Shown here in pieces: positions 26,274 through 37,692 of a stretch of DNA of 64,000 bases. The stretch lies in the NCBI GenBank assembly GCA_028671895.1, contig CM053802.1, forward strand, positions 34,076,201-34,140,200, in the 5' to 3' direction. Origin of the DNA: Oenanthe sinensis (Eukaryota; Streptophyta; Magnoliopsida; Apiales; Apiaceae). Position 1 is the first letter of the stretch; each line of letters starts with the position of its first letter. Below the pieces are notes generated by a model. The model was not told the origin of the DNA. It saw nothing but the letters and a program-made list of their open reading frames with translations, and did no database searches. Both the position numbers and the translations under genes were made by a program.

Positions 26274-27034
26274 GATCTTCTGAGAAAATATAGTCTAGAA
26301 GATTCTTCACCGGTAAAAACCCCAATGCCTACAACCACCAAGCTTGACAAAGATGAAACTGGTAAAAAGGTTGATATCACAAGCTACAGAGGTATGATGG
26401 GCTCATTATTATACTTAACTGCAAGTAGACCTGACATAATGTTTGCAACACGCTTATGTGCGCAGTTTCAGTCTGATCCTAGGGAATCTCATCTTATAGC
26501 CATTAAATGAATTTTTAGATATCTGAAGGGTACACAAAATCTTGGAATTTGATACCCTAAAGATACAGGTTTTGAACTAATAGGCTATACAGACTCAGAT
26601 TACAGGATGGACATGAAAATACTTCTAGAAGCTGTCAGTTTCTAGGACATCACTTTATCTCCTGGTACATCAAGAAATAACACTTAGTATCTACCTCGAC
26701 AGCAGAAACAGGATATATTATGGCAGTTAGTTGTTGTGCACAAATATTGTGGATAAGGAATCAACTAAATGACTATGGACTTGCGTTGAACAAAATTTCA
26801 ATATTCTGCGACAACACAAGTGCTATAGCTATTTCCAACAATCTTGTACAACACTCTCGAACTAAGCACATTGATATAAGGTATCATTTTATCCAAGAGC
26901 ATCTCATGAATGGAACTGTGGTGTTACATTTTGTACTCACAGAAGATCAAATTACCAACATCTTCACGAAACCACTTGATGAATCCACTTTTTCTAAGTT
27001 GGTTAGTGAACTAGAGATGTTGAACAATGGCTAA
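26274..27034 (+). pseudogene. pol: Element A RT end and RNase H
   Basis: The first five bases are the right TSD. The frame continues with 'DLLRKYSLEDSSPVKTPMPT', then 'YRGMMGSLLYLTASRPDIMF', the usual end of Copia RT. A TGA at 26508 interrupts 'AIK.IF' and looks like a CGA-to-TGA change. The RNase H start (YTDSDY) is recognisable at about 26586-26610 with shifts. Frame 26720-27034 gives the RNase H end: 'CCAQILWIRNQL', 'CDNTSAIAIS', 'HIDIRYHFIQEH' and 'IFTKPLDESTFSKLVSELEM', ending at TAA 27032. It is not functional. Confidence 0.88.
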
Positions 27035-28127
27035 CTTTTTTATCGCTAGGAGTTGATTTGAATTCATAGATATTAAATGTTAATATTTAAAGAATTTATG
27101 AAGTTAGAATCAACAATATCCTAGGGCTTATGAATAATTGGAGAAATTATCTTCAAAATAAATTAATACTCTTAATAGATAATTATTTCAAGTATAGCAA
27201 AATACTTATTTTTGTTTATAATCTTATATTTAAATATATTAAATATTTAAAGCATTAATATGTAAATTATTATACAATTTTTCAAATTATTATTGCTTGT
27301 TAATATTTATTATTATTATTAATTAAATCTAAAATTCGAATAAGATTTTCAATATTTTATTTCGAATTTCAGAACAATTAATAATATATATATATATATA
27401 TATATTTGTTTGTTTATTTTATTTTATCTTATTGTTATTTTATTTTACTGGATGGCTGGAATGTAATGTAACATGACTTTTATTTAAAATTTCGACATGA
27501 CATTTTTATTTGAGTTTTCTTAAAAATTTTGGTATGACATTCCAATATGACATACCAATATGACTTTATTTAATAAAATCGGTATGACATTTGAAAAGTC
27601 ATACCGAAACCATTTCTTAAAAGTCATACCGACCATTGTTTTGTAAAAGTCATACCGACCCTCTCTTAAAAAAAATCCTACCGACCATTACTATTAAAAA
27701 AAATTCATGCTATTCATTTTCAAAATTCATATTAACAGACATTTACACACGATCATATATAAGCACAGCAGCTGTCAGGGCTTTTCAAAAAACTTTTGAA
27801 TTTGATCTTTTCAATTTCTATCAGTTGCTTGATTCCTTGATTACAAGCTTAGTTCTTGCTGGTTTATGTTCAAATCGAGTATAACAAGCAGACTTACTAC
27901 CCAGTTTTTGACTTTTTTGAACAAGGTTAGAGGGACTGATGTTTTTTTCTTATTAATTTTTGTTTAGTGAACTGATTTGGAAATAATTTAGACTAGGGTT
28001 TCAAATTATCGGGTGATTAATTTTGAATTTTGTGCTAATTCGAATTAATTAGGTGGTTTGTCAAGCTTGAATATTTCTTGTAATTTATCTATAATTTTTA
28101 ATCTTATTTTTAATTAAAAAGATTAAA
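27035..28127 (+). other. Element A spacer between pol and ORF3
   Basis: AT-rich and without a credible gene. It holds an (AT)n run at 27384-27405 and a cluster of short 'gtcataccg' motifs with their inverted form (about 27470-27680), including a perfect 10-bp hairpin at 27579-27607. A T-run followed by 'gaacaagg' at 27913-27926 resembles a site in the same relative place in element E (44763-44777). The 82-codon frame at 27636 overlaps the motif cluster and is probably chance. Confidence 0.7.
27579..27607. repeat. Hairpin tcggtatgac / gtcataccga
   Basis: Perfect 10-bp arms with a 9-base loop. Two more 'gtcataccgacc' copies follow within 60 bases. Confidence 0.7.
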
Positions 28128-28981
28128 ATGGCTGGAAATTATGAAATTGTGAAGACAAATTTTGTAGGGTATTTTAATCTGGTGAATTGTTTAGTGGAGA
28201 GGTTCATACCCTGGATTATGTTTATGAATGAACATTCACTAGTACGGACTGTAATTACAGTGGACGCTCCATTACAAATTGATGCACTACGGGCCCTGTA
28301 CACGACAACGAGGAATAAAACAGTTGCAACACTAACACAGTTTTCCTTCACTACTGGTGAACATGAGTATATGTTGACTGAAGATAACGTGAACAAAATT
28401 TTAGGTTTTCCGACTGAGGATTTTGTTGACTAACCAACAGTACATGAGATAATTGAGTTCTTCCAGGCTATAATGTATCAAGGTGATATTAATCTTATAA
28501 AGATGTCCAAAGGAAAACTAGTCAACGAATGTGATTATTTCTTTGATACACTGACCAAAGTGTTTTCCCCTATAACGAAAAGTAACATAAAAAATATCTC
28601 ATCACTTCTACAAATTATTGGGTATTCTTTGGCCCATAATATGAGGATAAATTTAGGGAAACTGGTGTTGACTAATATCATCTGGAAGATGGGGACGCCG
28701 GAGAGCAGGGAACTGAATGTCGCGTGCTATTATCCAAGATTTTTAATACTGTTTATGAATGATCTTCCTTCAGATGAAGACAAAGCCCTATTCCAGAACA
28801 TCCTAATGGAAGTATATCCTACTTCACAGAAAAATCTATTTACAAGGCTCCGGAACCAGAACAAATTCCCAGGGGTTCCAATAGTCAGGACACAGTATAT
28901 GGTTGAGATATTGGATCAAGTTGCCAATTCTACATAGGGTCAACCGCTTCAGCAAGAGCCAGATCAAGTGCCAATGGAAGT
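28128..28981 (+). pseudogene. Element A third ORF (ORF3) relic
   Basis: ATG 28128 opens a frame of about 270 codons broken by only one TAA (28431), then ended by a TAG at 28935. The same frame stays open to the insertion point at 28981. The protein is mostly helical with hydrophobic patches, for example 'NILGFPTEDF'-like (NKILGFPTEDF, before the first stop) and 'SSLLQIIGYSLAHNMRIN'. No signal peptide or clear membrane segment is seen. Its place after pol matches the extra or env-like ORF of Sireviruses. By general layout it resembles element E's ORF3, a 'putative plant transposon protein' type; that likeness is inference and needs a profile search. It is better preserved than A's gag or pol. 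Confidence 0.65.
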
Positions 28982-29002
28982 TGTATTAGTATTGGTGTCC
29001 TA

Positions 29003-29717
29003 GAGACAATACTTTTAATATTTTATTGAAAATAATTAAGGGTTATGTTTTATGAGATTATTTAATTAATATTTATTATATCTTTATTTACTGGGTCATA
29101 AATTGAAAGAATAATAAATGTCCTTGGAATATTAATATGTAATATATATCTTTAAGTATGTGACTTAAAAATGAGATTATATGAATAATATTTTATTCCA
29201 AAAATTCCCTAGTCAAGTATTATTTTTTAAGGACAATAATAATGTCATAAGACTAGTATGTTTATTACAGATGACCACATCTCATTGGTCATAGGTATGG
29301 TGATACTAAAATCAAGAACATAAGTGTATGTATCAATACATGACACTGGAAATGGTGATACTAAAATCAAGAACATAAGAGACAATACTTTATAATAAAC
29401 AATTAAAGATTATGTTAACTTGATTATTTAATTAATATTTATTATGTCTTTATTTACTGCGTTATAAATTGAAAGCATAATAAATGTCCTTGGAATATTA
29501 ATGTGAATTATATATCTTTAAGTATGTGACTTAAAAATGAGATTATATGAACAATATTATATTTCTAAATGTCCCTAGTCGAGTATTATTATTTAAGGAT
29601 AATAATAATGCAATAAGACTAGTATATTAGTTGACTGATGACCACATCTCATTGGTCATGGGTATGGTGATACTAAAGTCAAGAACATAAGTGCATGTCT
29701 CAATACATGGCACTGGA
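29003..29717 (+). repeat. Tandem duplication inside element C LTR, period about 376 bp
   Basis: 'gagacaatactt' starts at 29003 and again at 29379. Both copies continue through 'ttatttaattaatatttatt', 'aatgtccttggaatatta', 'atgaccacatctcattggtc' and 'gtgatactaaa'. The copies differ at many positions, so the event is old. D's LTRs have a single copy. Confidence 0.8.
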
Positions 29718-30497
29718 CAGACCCGCTGTGAGAATCTATATGTTAATAAGTGTCATAAGAAATTCTCACTGTGACAATGATGTATTGATCCTTTGACTTG
29801 AAATCATTATATTTTTATACGAGAATTAATATACTTTGATTACACTCAAAGTTACCTTTAACTAGGTAATGATAAAGGTGGACATTGGGTATGTTATGAA
29901 TCGTATGAGAAATATGAATGATAGATATAGGATTTAACCCTCCTATTTTAGGAGTGATATTATTGGCCTCTTGATTGAGTGAGACTATAAAATGCATGGC
30001 CATGCTCAAATGTTGATTTGATTAATAGTCTACTCATTGATCAAGGAAACCCAGATTAAACGTTGAAGAGGATGACACAATACATGCCTCGAGTTTGATC
30101 TATAATATAAGGTTAAATGGATTATATTACAATATACATTATTCACGAAAGGTTTAATTGAATCACCAATTATTATTATTACTTGGGTAGCAATGATGTA
30201 TTACTAGATGCCGCTCATTGTTTATAATTTTATTATTAGAAAATAAAATTAATGCCTACGTAATAATAACATAAAGGGTCACATACAAATAACATTTTAA
30301 CGGAGTGTTATTTAAATTATGAATTTAAATACTGTTATTATTATTAATTCGAATTTATTTATTTAATTAATTAAGTGAGACTTGATTAATTATATACATA
30401 TTAGAATTCGAATTTAATAATAATATAAATCCGAAATTTGAATGGGTTTTAAAAGGTCCAATCAGATTAGGGTTTTGGCCCAAGTCCCTCTCTCCCC

Positions 30498-30504
30498 TAT
30501 ATAC
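30498..30504 (+). promoter_or_regulatory. Candidate TATA box of element C LTR
   Basis: tatatac follows a pyrimidine run (ctctctcccc). The same 'CCCTATATA' arrangement is kept in D's LTRs (61509-61516 on the other strand). A transcription start about 30 bases downstream is inferred. Confidence 0.45.
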
Positions 30505-30871
30505 ACATAAAGATGTATAGTTTAGGGTAGTGGTTGAGATAATTCATTTTTAGTAAAACCCTAGCAGCTCTACGTTTCTGAGAGGCTAGAGAAAGAGAGA
30601 GACAAAGAGGCAGAAACAGGCTAGTACCTAACTCTGGTGATCGTTAGACGATACGATGTTCGTGTGGATACCGATAGAGAGTAGATTTCTGTGAAGGGCT
30701 GCTGTGAGTCATCACTTCTGGACCTCTATAATCATCATAAGGAAAGCTTTAATAAGGTACACATCCGATTCTCTATAATTATCCGTCAATTATAAACAGA
30801 TCCTGCGTTTGGGATTCGTATTTTTTTTTTATTTAGCGTAATTTCGTTGCGTATATGTGCCTAAATCCCAA

Positions 30872-30883
30872 CGGTATCAGAGC
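30872..30883 (+). other. Primer-binding site of element C
   Basis: cggtatcagagc is one change from TGGTATCAGAGC. It follows the LTR end with a one-base gap. Confidence 0.8.
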
Positions 30884-32725
30884 TACGTGTATAAATAAGA
30901 TGATTTGGTTACGTGTTTAACAGTTTTTCAACATATTCCAGTGTGTATATGATCTGCCATGTATGTATATTGATACTGCCTTTGTATGAGATTTAATATG
31001 CATGCTGTCATGTTGATGTATGATTAAAACTGTTACATAATGTGTATCTGGTTATTCATATGATGATTACATAGATGGTGATACTAGCATGTTAATGATT
31101 TGCCATGACTGATTTTTATGCCTTATTGCGATTTGTATATATATTATGCATGTGGGTCAGTTTGTATAGTAATATAAACTGGTGGACAGATTGTGTTGGA
31201 CATGATTTGTTAACTGGGATATGATCAGTATGTATATGATACATGCTTTTGAAACTGTATAAGATGCAGTGGGGAAAAGACCAACAGATATGATCTGTAG
31301 TTCAGAAATTGGTGATTTTTGAATAGGACTGGTCTTCCCCAGCTCGACCCTAGCTGGGGGCTGCCGCCCTCAGACCCCGCCCGGGGCTGCCACCCCGAAC
31401 CCCGCAATATTTTTCATGTTCCTTTTGTGTACTTGAGCATGGTGCTGGTTATGGACTTTAGACCCCTAGATTAATGGTTTTGGTTTTGGTTTTAGTTTTA
31501 TAAATACGACTTGCATGTCGTTTTCTTCATTCTTGTAATTGTTTAACCTCGAATGTAACTCGAGTTTTCTTATGTAAGTACATTAGTATAGGTTGTATTC
31601 AATTATTCCATGTAATGTACTTGAAGATTGAAGGATGATCCAAGAAGAGGAGCAGGCTCCCATGGATACAAGAAGAATGAAGACATGTAATTGTATTTAT
31701 ATTTTATCACCATAGATTGACCTTGATCCTTTCATTAGCTCGAAAGGATCACATAGGAAAGGGGCCATAACCAAGCACGTTTACATACTGCACTTTACAT
31801 TTATGTATGAATGTTAGTATAGAATAGTTAATGATGCATACTTTAATTAGATTAATCATGTATGTGTGTATTAGATACGACACCCATGACATGCTTGTTT
31901 AAACAAGATAAAATCTGTAACGACTCAAGACATTAAAATTGAACAAACGATCATGCGATTCTTGTGTTTATGAAACTCGATATTGAATATGAATTTTCAT
32001 TTTTCTGATATGGGGAGATTTTGTCAACAACGGATTACTAATTTGTAAGAAAGTTGGGTTTTAAGTGAGACCGTTTGTGACTTCTCCGACGATCTGGAAA
32101 TCAAACCATTGATGAATATTGAAATGGATTATTTAATCAAGGAAAAATTGAGAATCTCTTCATGATGGGATCATGATCGTTAAATAATAAATCCTTAAAT
32201 AAATATTAAGTTAATATAGATACCTTCCAATGTTTATACACATTAAGATCTAGATTGAGAAGAAGTGGGTTTGTCAAAGTAAAGTGCTCTTATCAATCAT
32301 GGAAAAATGTGATAAGTAATTGTGCTTTGTTTATTAAACGTTGGGTCTAACTTAACTAAATCATCACAATATGATTGTGGGTTTAGAGGCATAGAGTTTG
32401 GTGAGATTTATTGGATAAATGTGTACAAAGGGTTGTTCCACCAAACTATCCAAGAGTTATATTTGATATAATTGACAAATATTGTCTACCTAAATAGTCG
32501 TGTTTTAAGTGTATTAGTCAAAGCTATCTTGAAACATGGATGAAATATGGATCTTGGCTCACTAGAAAGATTTGATGAAATGCTTTCCGAATTAATAGTT
32601 AGGGTTGTTGATTTGAATAAAATAGTGGGAGATATATATTATGAATGTATATGATAATAACTTGAACATAATTAAAATTCTGTAGACTAACTAAATTTAT
32701 GCATTTTAACATTGTAGATATTTAA
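30884..32725 (+). other. Element C untranslated leader
   Basis: 1.84 kb of AT-rich sequence between PBS and gag ATG with no credible gene. It contains a sharply GC-rich island at 31336-31406. Confidence 0.7.
31336..31406. repeat. GC-rich island with imperfect duplication in element C leader
   Basis: Two related blocks, 'gggggctgccgccctcagac' and 'ggggctgccaccccgaac', are each followed by 'cccgc'. The surroundings are strongly AT-rich. I did not find it in D's leader. Confidence 0.7.
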
Positions 32726-33539
32726 ATGGCAAACAATACAAATACTTTCTCCGTAAGAGCAACCCTTGAGAAGGACAAGCTGACAGGAACTAACTTCCTT
32801 GATTGGGATAGGACTTTGAGGATTGTCCTTAGACAAGAGCGTAAGCTCCACGTCATTGAAATTCCTTCTTCTTCTCCTCCTTCTGAGAATGCAACTCGCG
32901 ATCAACAAAATGCTTATCAGAAGAATATTGACGATGCGACTGATGTGGCATGTCTCATGCTAGAACCATGAGTGCTGAGCTTCAAAAATAACATGAGCAT
33001 ATGGATGCTTATGAGATGATTGAACACCTTCAAAGGATGTTTGAAGGACAGGCTCATGAAAAAAGGTTCGACACGAGCAAAGCACTGTACGCTTACAAGA
33101 AGGGAGAGAATCAACATGTTCAACCACATTTCTGAAGATGATAGGTTATATTGAGTATCTTGATACTTTGGGTTTCTCGATTAGTCGAGAAGCTCAGATT
33201 TACTTAATCTTACAATCTCTGAACAACAACCACACTCATTTTGTTATGAATTACAATATGAATTAGATAGACAAAACACCTACTGAATTGTTGGCTATGT
33301 TGCGAACTGCTGAAACCAACATGAAAAAGGCCTAACCTGCTCCCATATTGATGGTGAACAAGAAAGGTAAGGATAAAGGGAAATGTAAATGGAAGGGAAA
33401 GAAGAAGATCGGATCAGATTCTGCTCCCAAGCCAAAGGCTAATCCCAAACAGGCTTTAAAGCCTAAAGGTGCTGTTGCAAAGGGTGATTGTCACTTCTGT
33501 GGTAAACCAGGTCAATAGAAGAGAAACTGTCATGCTTAT
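32726..33539 (+). pseudogene. gag: Element C gag
   Basis: ATG 32726 opens 'MANNTNTFSVRATLEKDKLT', closely matching D's gag start. The frame is lost after codon 81 ('CLMLEP') by a small insertion, and later parts can be followed only in other frames with stops. A lysine-rich stretch (KKGKDKGKCKWKGKKK, about 33360-33410) precedes the zinc knuckle at about 33490-33530. There 'CHFCGKPG' is followed by Gln and a TAG where His and Trp stand in D. Function was RNA packaging and particle assembly; it is now lost. Confidence 0.85.
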
Positions 33540-34019
33540 TTGGAGGGTCTGAAGAAACTGAAGTCTGTTCAGATTTCTGATTCAGGTATTTATGTTATAG
33601 AAGTCAATCTGTCTACTTCTACATCCTGGGTATTGGATACTGGATGTGCTTCTCACATTTGTATAATTGTGCATGAACTACAAAGGAGTAGGACTTTGGC
33701 TAAGGGAGAGATCGACCTACGAGTTGGCAATGGAGCAAAGGTTGCTGCTTTGGCTGTAGGGACTTATCATTTATCGTTGCCCACTGGGCTTATTTTAGAA
33801 CTTGAGAATTGTTTTTACGTGCCTGCAATTTGCAGAAACATTATTTCGGTTTCTTGTTTGGACAAGAAAGGTTTTTCTTTTTCAATTCAGAACAATTGTT
33901 GTTCCTTTTCTTTGAATAATGTTACCTATGGGGTTGCACGTTTGTTTAACGGTTTATATGTTCTTGATTTAGACACTCCTATCTACAGTGAATAACAAAC
34001 GACTTAAGAGTAATGACTC
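33540..34019 (+). pseudogene. pol: Element C protease region
   Basis: Open frame 33540-33995 gives 'WVLDTGCASHIC', the aspartic protease DTG active site, then 'LRVGNGAKVAALAVGTY' and 'ICRNIISVSCLDKKGF'. A two-base deletion near 33988 (compared with D) brings a stop at 33993. Element E is inserted at 34020, just before the GAG-pre-integrase region, which continues at 53685. Confidence 0.88.
34015..34019. repeat. Left TSD (GACTC) of element E
   Basis: GACTC precedes TGTGAGATAC and is repeated at 53680-53684 after the right LTR. Confidence 0.92.
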
Positions 34020-35141
34020 TGTGAGATACAGCCTTTTCATTAGGTTTTGATTAATTTTGTCTTAACGCTAAGTGTAAATTAAATTAGGGTTAGGAAGTTA
34101 CTAATTAATATAGTAATCCTCCCTTAGGTTATTCGAAGTGATAGTCAACGAGTGGAAAGTCAAATTTGGTCAAACTATTTTATAAACGAAACAAAATGAT
34201 TTTCTCTCGACATATAATTAGACAAGATTTATCAAAATAATGATAAAATCAAATCTAATTTATATATGTGATATTTTGAGGCAAAGACTGAAGATGAACA
34301 AATATTGTATTTTTGACACTACTTTTACGAAACAGAAAATGTGTTATTAAATTAAAAGAGTGTCTGTTTTTAAAGGTTTTCAAGGGAATATATTATGAAT
34401 ATATTTTCTAAATTTATTTGTTCAAATTGTCTTCAACAAAGTCCTGCCCAAATGTAAAATGCAGATTTTATCCCGAAAGTCCCTAACTGTCTTATTTATT
34501 CGGATAAAATGTGTTTTAATTCAAGCATAAATATTCCTTAGACTTTATAGTCATTATTAATTTAGGAATATTATGTTTGAATATATTTCAAGTCAAAACT
34601 TTAGTCCAAACGTCGACAAGTTCCGACAAATGGCTATCGAATATTGTTTCGGGCTGTAGAGACAACGAAACGATCTTTTTCTCAAAATAATAGCTACACA
34701 TGTCCAATTGACTTGAAACTTGGGGAATGTCACTAGAATATTTAAAAAGAATTTTAGGATTTTTTTCATGATTTTTGGGTGACTTTTATTTTTGGCCTGT
34801 ACTTTCGATACGTAATTGATTGTTCGGTTAATTAAAAGTCAATGAAGGTCAACTCCAAATTGAGTAGGATTTTGACCATGACCTACTTGGAATATTTCCA
34901 GATGGTTCCCAAATTTTCATAATTTTTGGAGCATGTTTTGAAAAACGTCATATTCGTCATTGTATCGTTCAGTTTCGCATTTATTAGCTTTATCAATTAA
35001 CTGAATGTTGTTTGCACGTTTTTTCATGCATCCTAGTGGCTTAGTACTGCTGAGGGAACACAAATTTGAATTTTTGTACCATACCTTATCCCTTTGTACT
35101 TTATGTCTCCCCATCCCCCACCAAAAACCCTAATCTCTTTC

Positions 35142-35149
35142 TTTAAATA
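35142..35149 (+). promoter_or_regulatory. Candidate TATA box in element E LTR
   Basis: tttaaata lies upstream of a C-rich start-like tract (acccccaccccccacact) and the CT-rich leader. AT-rich 'tatatata' runs near 36680-36710 are an alternative. Neither is proven. Confidence 0.3.
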
Positions 35150-36578
35150 CACCCCCACCCCCCACACTTCTCCTCAAGCCATTTGAGCCAAGTAAATGCT
35201 GCATTTTTCTCTCCAAGAACACTCTCTAGTCCAGAAATACTTCATCTCTTAGAGTTCTTGAGTTATAAGCTTAGTTCATCCATAGATCTAACCCCTACCA
35301 AGCTTATAAACACATTTACATGCTCATTTAACACACACATCACACAAGTATCTTTAGGCTACCCACTTACCATATCTTAGCAGCCCCTAGACTTGTTTTG
35401 TTGCCCCCAAAGTTGTACCAAAAGTTAAGATTCCGGCCATTTTCCGGCGACTTTTTCCGGCAACCCTTTTTGTGTGTTTTAGGCTTCAAACTAGCTTTAT
35501 CTCTTGATTTCTCTCTAGATCTCAAGGGTTATAAGTTGGTTCTATAGATTATATATATAATATCAGTTGGTACATGTTTAGTAGTGTATACACCTTGCTT
35601 GCTTGATTTTTAAGTGTGTACACGAACTCTTGTACAAGATCCTAACTCGTATCCCTTGATTTCGTAAGAAATATTGTTGTCTCTCACTATAGAGCACAAG
35701 GGTCATAAGTTAGTTATTTCTTGTCTATATTATATATATAATATTCAGCCCTAATAATATATACAAGAGCTTGCTTTGTTTGATTTGTTGCAAGTATATA
35801 TATTTGGCCTTGTTCCTCATTTTTATATATACACGAGCTTTAATCTTCTCTTCTATTCTCGTATATATAAAGAGTGAACTAAATAGTTGTTAATATCCTT
35901 AAACTTATAATTTAAGGGTTAGATACAACGACCATTTACTTTAACTCCGAGTCGAGGCTAGTTGTATAAGTCAATATATATACGACATAAGCAAAAGGCT
36001 TCCTTGTTGAGTTTTAGTATCTAAACCAAGCTCTTATTCCGGGTTTGAACCGAATGGTATAAATCTCATATAGAGATATAAACTAAAGGCTCCTCGAATA
36101 TTTGCAAGGTAGCTCACTTCAATTCCGAGTTGAGTTTTTGTGTATAAGTCGAGGTACGACATAAACATAAATACTCCTTGTTGAATTACAAAGTGAAAGA
36201 AACCAACATACATTCCGAGTAATAATATTTCGAATAAGTCTCCTATATTATTTAGAGACATAATCGAATCAAACTCGTAGAATATTTGTAGGTTTATTAT
36301 TGATTGTTTTAAGGCCATAGTTTAGTAGTAGTGTTAAGGCCTTATAAACAAAGTAGTTAGAAAACGTACTTGATCTCATTCAAGTCAAAAATATTTGGTC
36401 TATATCTTGACCTTATATTTCCTATATATATACTATATATATATTTACATTCCGTACTTGCATTGCATCATACGCTTTACATAACGCAATTTACTTTAGC
36501 ACGTTTACTTTAAAGTACTTGCATTCATACGCTTTACATACGCAATTTACTTTAGCATACGCATTTACTTTACTGCAT

Positions 36579-36599
36579 ACACGTTAGCACACAACGTGT
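36579..36599. promoter_or_regulatory. Palindrome with two ACGT cores in element E LTR
   Basis: acacgtt ... aacgtgt form perfect 7-base inverted arms. ACGT cores are known plant bZIP binding cores; a regulatory role is inference. The second copy is at 52642-52662. Confidence 0.4.
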
Positions 36600-36994
36600 G
36601 GTTCGTCCTTCTGACTAAGTGACTTACCCTTTCGAGTGGTTCGTCCTTGTCTCTAGGTGACTTACCCCGACTCACATTTATATATACTGTTGCTTCGGCT
36701 ATTTTATATATATATTTGTTTGTCACCTTGGTCTAGTACTGTAACATACTAGTCCACCACTTTCTTTTCTGAAACAGGGATATTAAAAGTCGTAGTACTT
36801 GTTGTCTAGACTTTGTTAGTGAGGTGAAAGTGAAGTGAGGTGATCCTTGTTCTAAGACCCAAGTCCTAGACACGCCGACGGGGAGTTGGGTGTCTTTGCA
36901 CCGTGAGGAAAAGGAAAGACCCAAGACCTAAGACCCAGATCCAAGACCTACATTGTAGTAGAGGAACATAGTCTACGCAGGGATTTTTACGTAT

Positions 36995-37290
36995 CTTTGA
37001 GGAGGTAAAGGGGAAGTTACGCTCCAAGATAAGGTCGTAAGGGATACTACGTGACTGTGAAGAGGTAACGGGGAGTTACGCTCTAAGACCAGTTCGTAGG
37101 GGTACTACTTGCCTGTGAAGAGGTAACGGGGAGTTACGCTCTAAGACCAGCTTGTAGGGGTTCTACTTTGATTGTGAGGAGGTAACGGGGAGTTACGCTC
37201 CAAGATAAATCAAGTAGGTTTTGCTTTGTATTTTGAGGGGTTAACGGGTAGTTAAGGTCCAAGATAAATACTAAGTGTTGTAAAAGGCTT
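36995..37290 (+). repeat. 59-bp tandem array in element E 5' LTR, five copies
   Basis: The phrase 'ggtaacggggagttacgct' recurs with 'ggtaa'-type starts at 37004, 37064, 37122, 37181 and 37240. The last copy is diverged. The same array is at about 53058-53353 in the 3' LTR. Confidence 0.88.
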
Positions 37291-37615
37291 CTCCGCCATT
37301 ATAAGGAGTACATCTTTTTATAGTGGAAAATCTCGAGTTCAGGGAGGGACTCGGGGACTGGACTAGGGGTGAGCGGATCCGTTAGGGGATTGCGCCATCG
37401 CAAACCAGGATAAAAATTCCTTTGTGTACTCTATTTCTTTTCTCTGCTCTTATTTTCCGCACTTGTATTACTAGTTGACTGGTAATATTTAAAAAGGAGA
37501 AAAGAAAATTTTAAAACGCCAAGCTCAATTTTTTTTAAAAAAAAAAAAAAAAAAAAGGGTATTAAGCTATTCAACCCCCCTTCTAGCTTATACCTCCCAT
37601 TTCGGGCCTAACAGT

Positions 37616-37627
37616 TGGTATCAGAGC
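37616..37627 (+). other. Primer-binding site of element E
   Basis: TGGTATCAGAGC, an exact initiator tRNA-Met complement, begins two bases after the LTR end. Confidence 0.95.
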
Positions 37628-37692
37628 AGTGCTCTTAATCGTGTTCCGTGGCCTTTTTCAGTGCCTACGAACGCAACAAAGAGTAGATCTTT

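Larger units (their letters stand above)
1591..28981 (+). mobile_element. Element A: old degenerate Sirevirus-like Ty1/Copia retrotransposon, interrupted
   Basis: The parts run in Copia order on the + strand: 5' LTR tail, PBS, gag with a zinc-knuckle relic, protease remnant, integrase, reverse transcriptase, RNase H, then a third ORF. They are spread over three segments (about 1591-4157, 19139-21911, 26274-28981) separated by two TSD-flanked insertions. All coding parts carry stops and frameshifts. The third ORF after pol and an LTR tail resembling that of element E support the Sirevirus lineage. Element C truncates it at 28982; its remaining 3' part should lie beyond the window. Confidence 0.85.
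28982..30870 (+). repeat. Element C 5' LTR, about 1,889 bp
   Basis: It starts TGTATTAGTATTGGTG, compared with TGTTAGTATTGG at the LTR start of element D, and ends ...AAATCCCA before a PBS. It matches the reverse complement of D's LTRs along its length. It is longer mainly because of an internal tandem duplication (about 29003-29717). Confidence 0.85.
34020..37613 (+). repeat. Element E 5' LTR, 3,594 bp
   Basis: It begins TGTGAGATAC and ends GGGCCTAACA. It has no gene; open frames in it (34917, 35183, 36034, 36733) are repeated exactly in the 3' LTR and look accidental. It contains a possible promoter (35142), short direct repeats (about 36460-36700), an ACGT-core palindrome (36579-36599), a 59-bp tandem array (36995-37290) and a T8/A20 run (37529-37556). 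Confidence 0.95.

Noticed and set aside
34917..35114. Minus-strand 65-codon frame, and similar frames at 35183, 36034 and 36733, each repeated at +16,063
   Set aside because: They repeat only because the LTRs are duplicates. No motif, and no support as genes.
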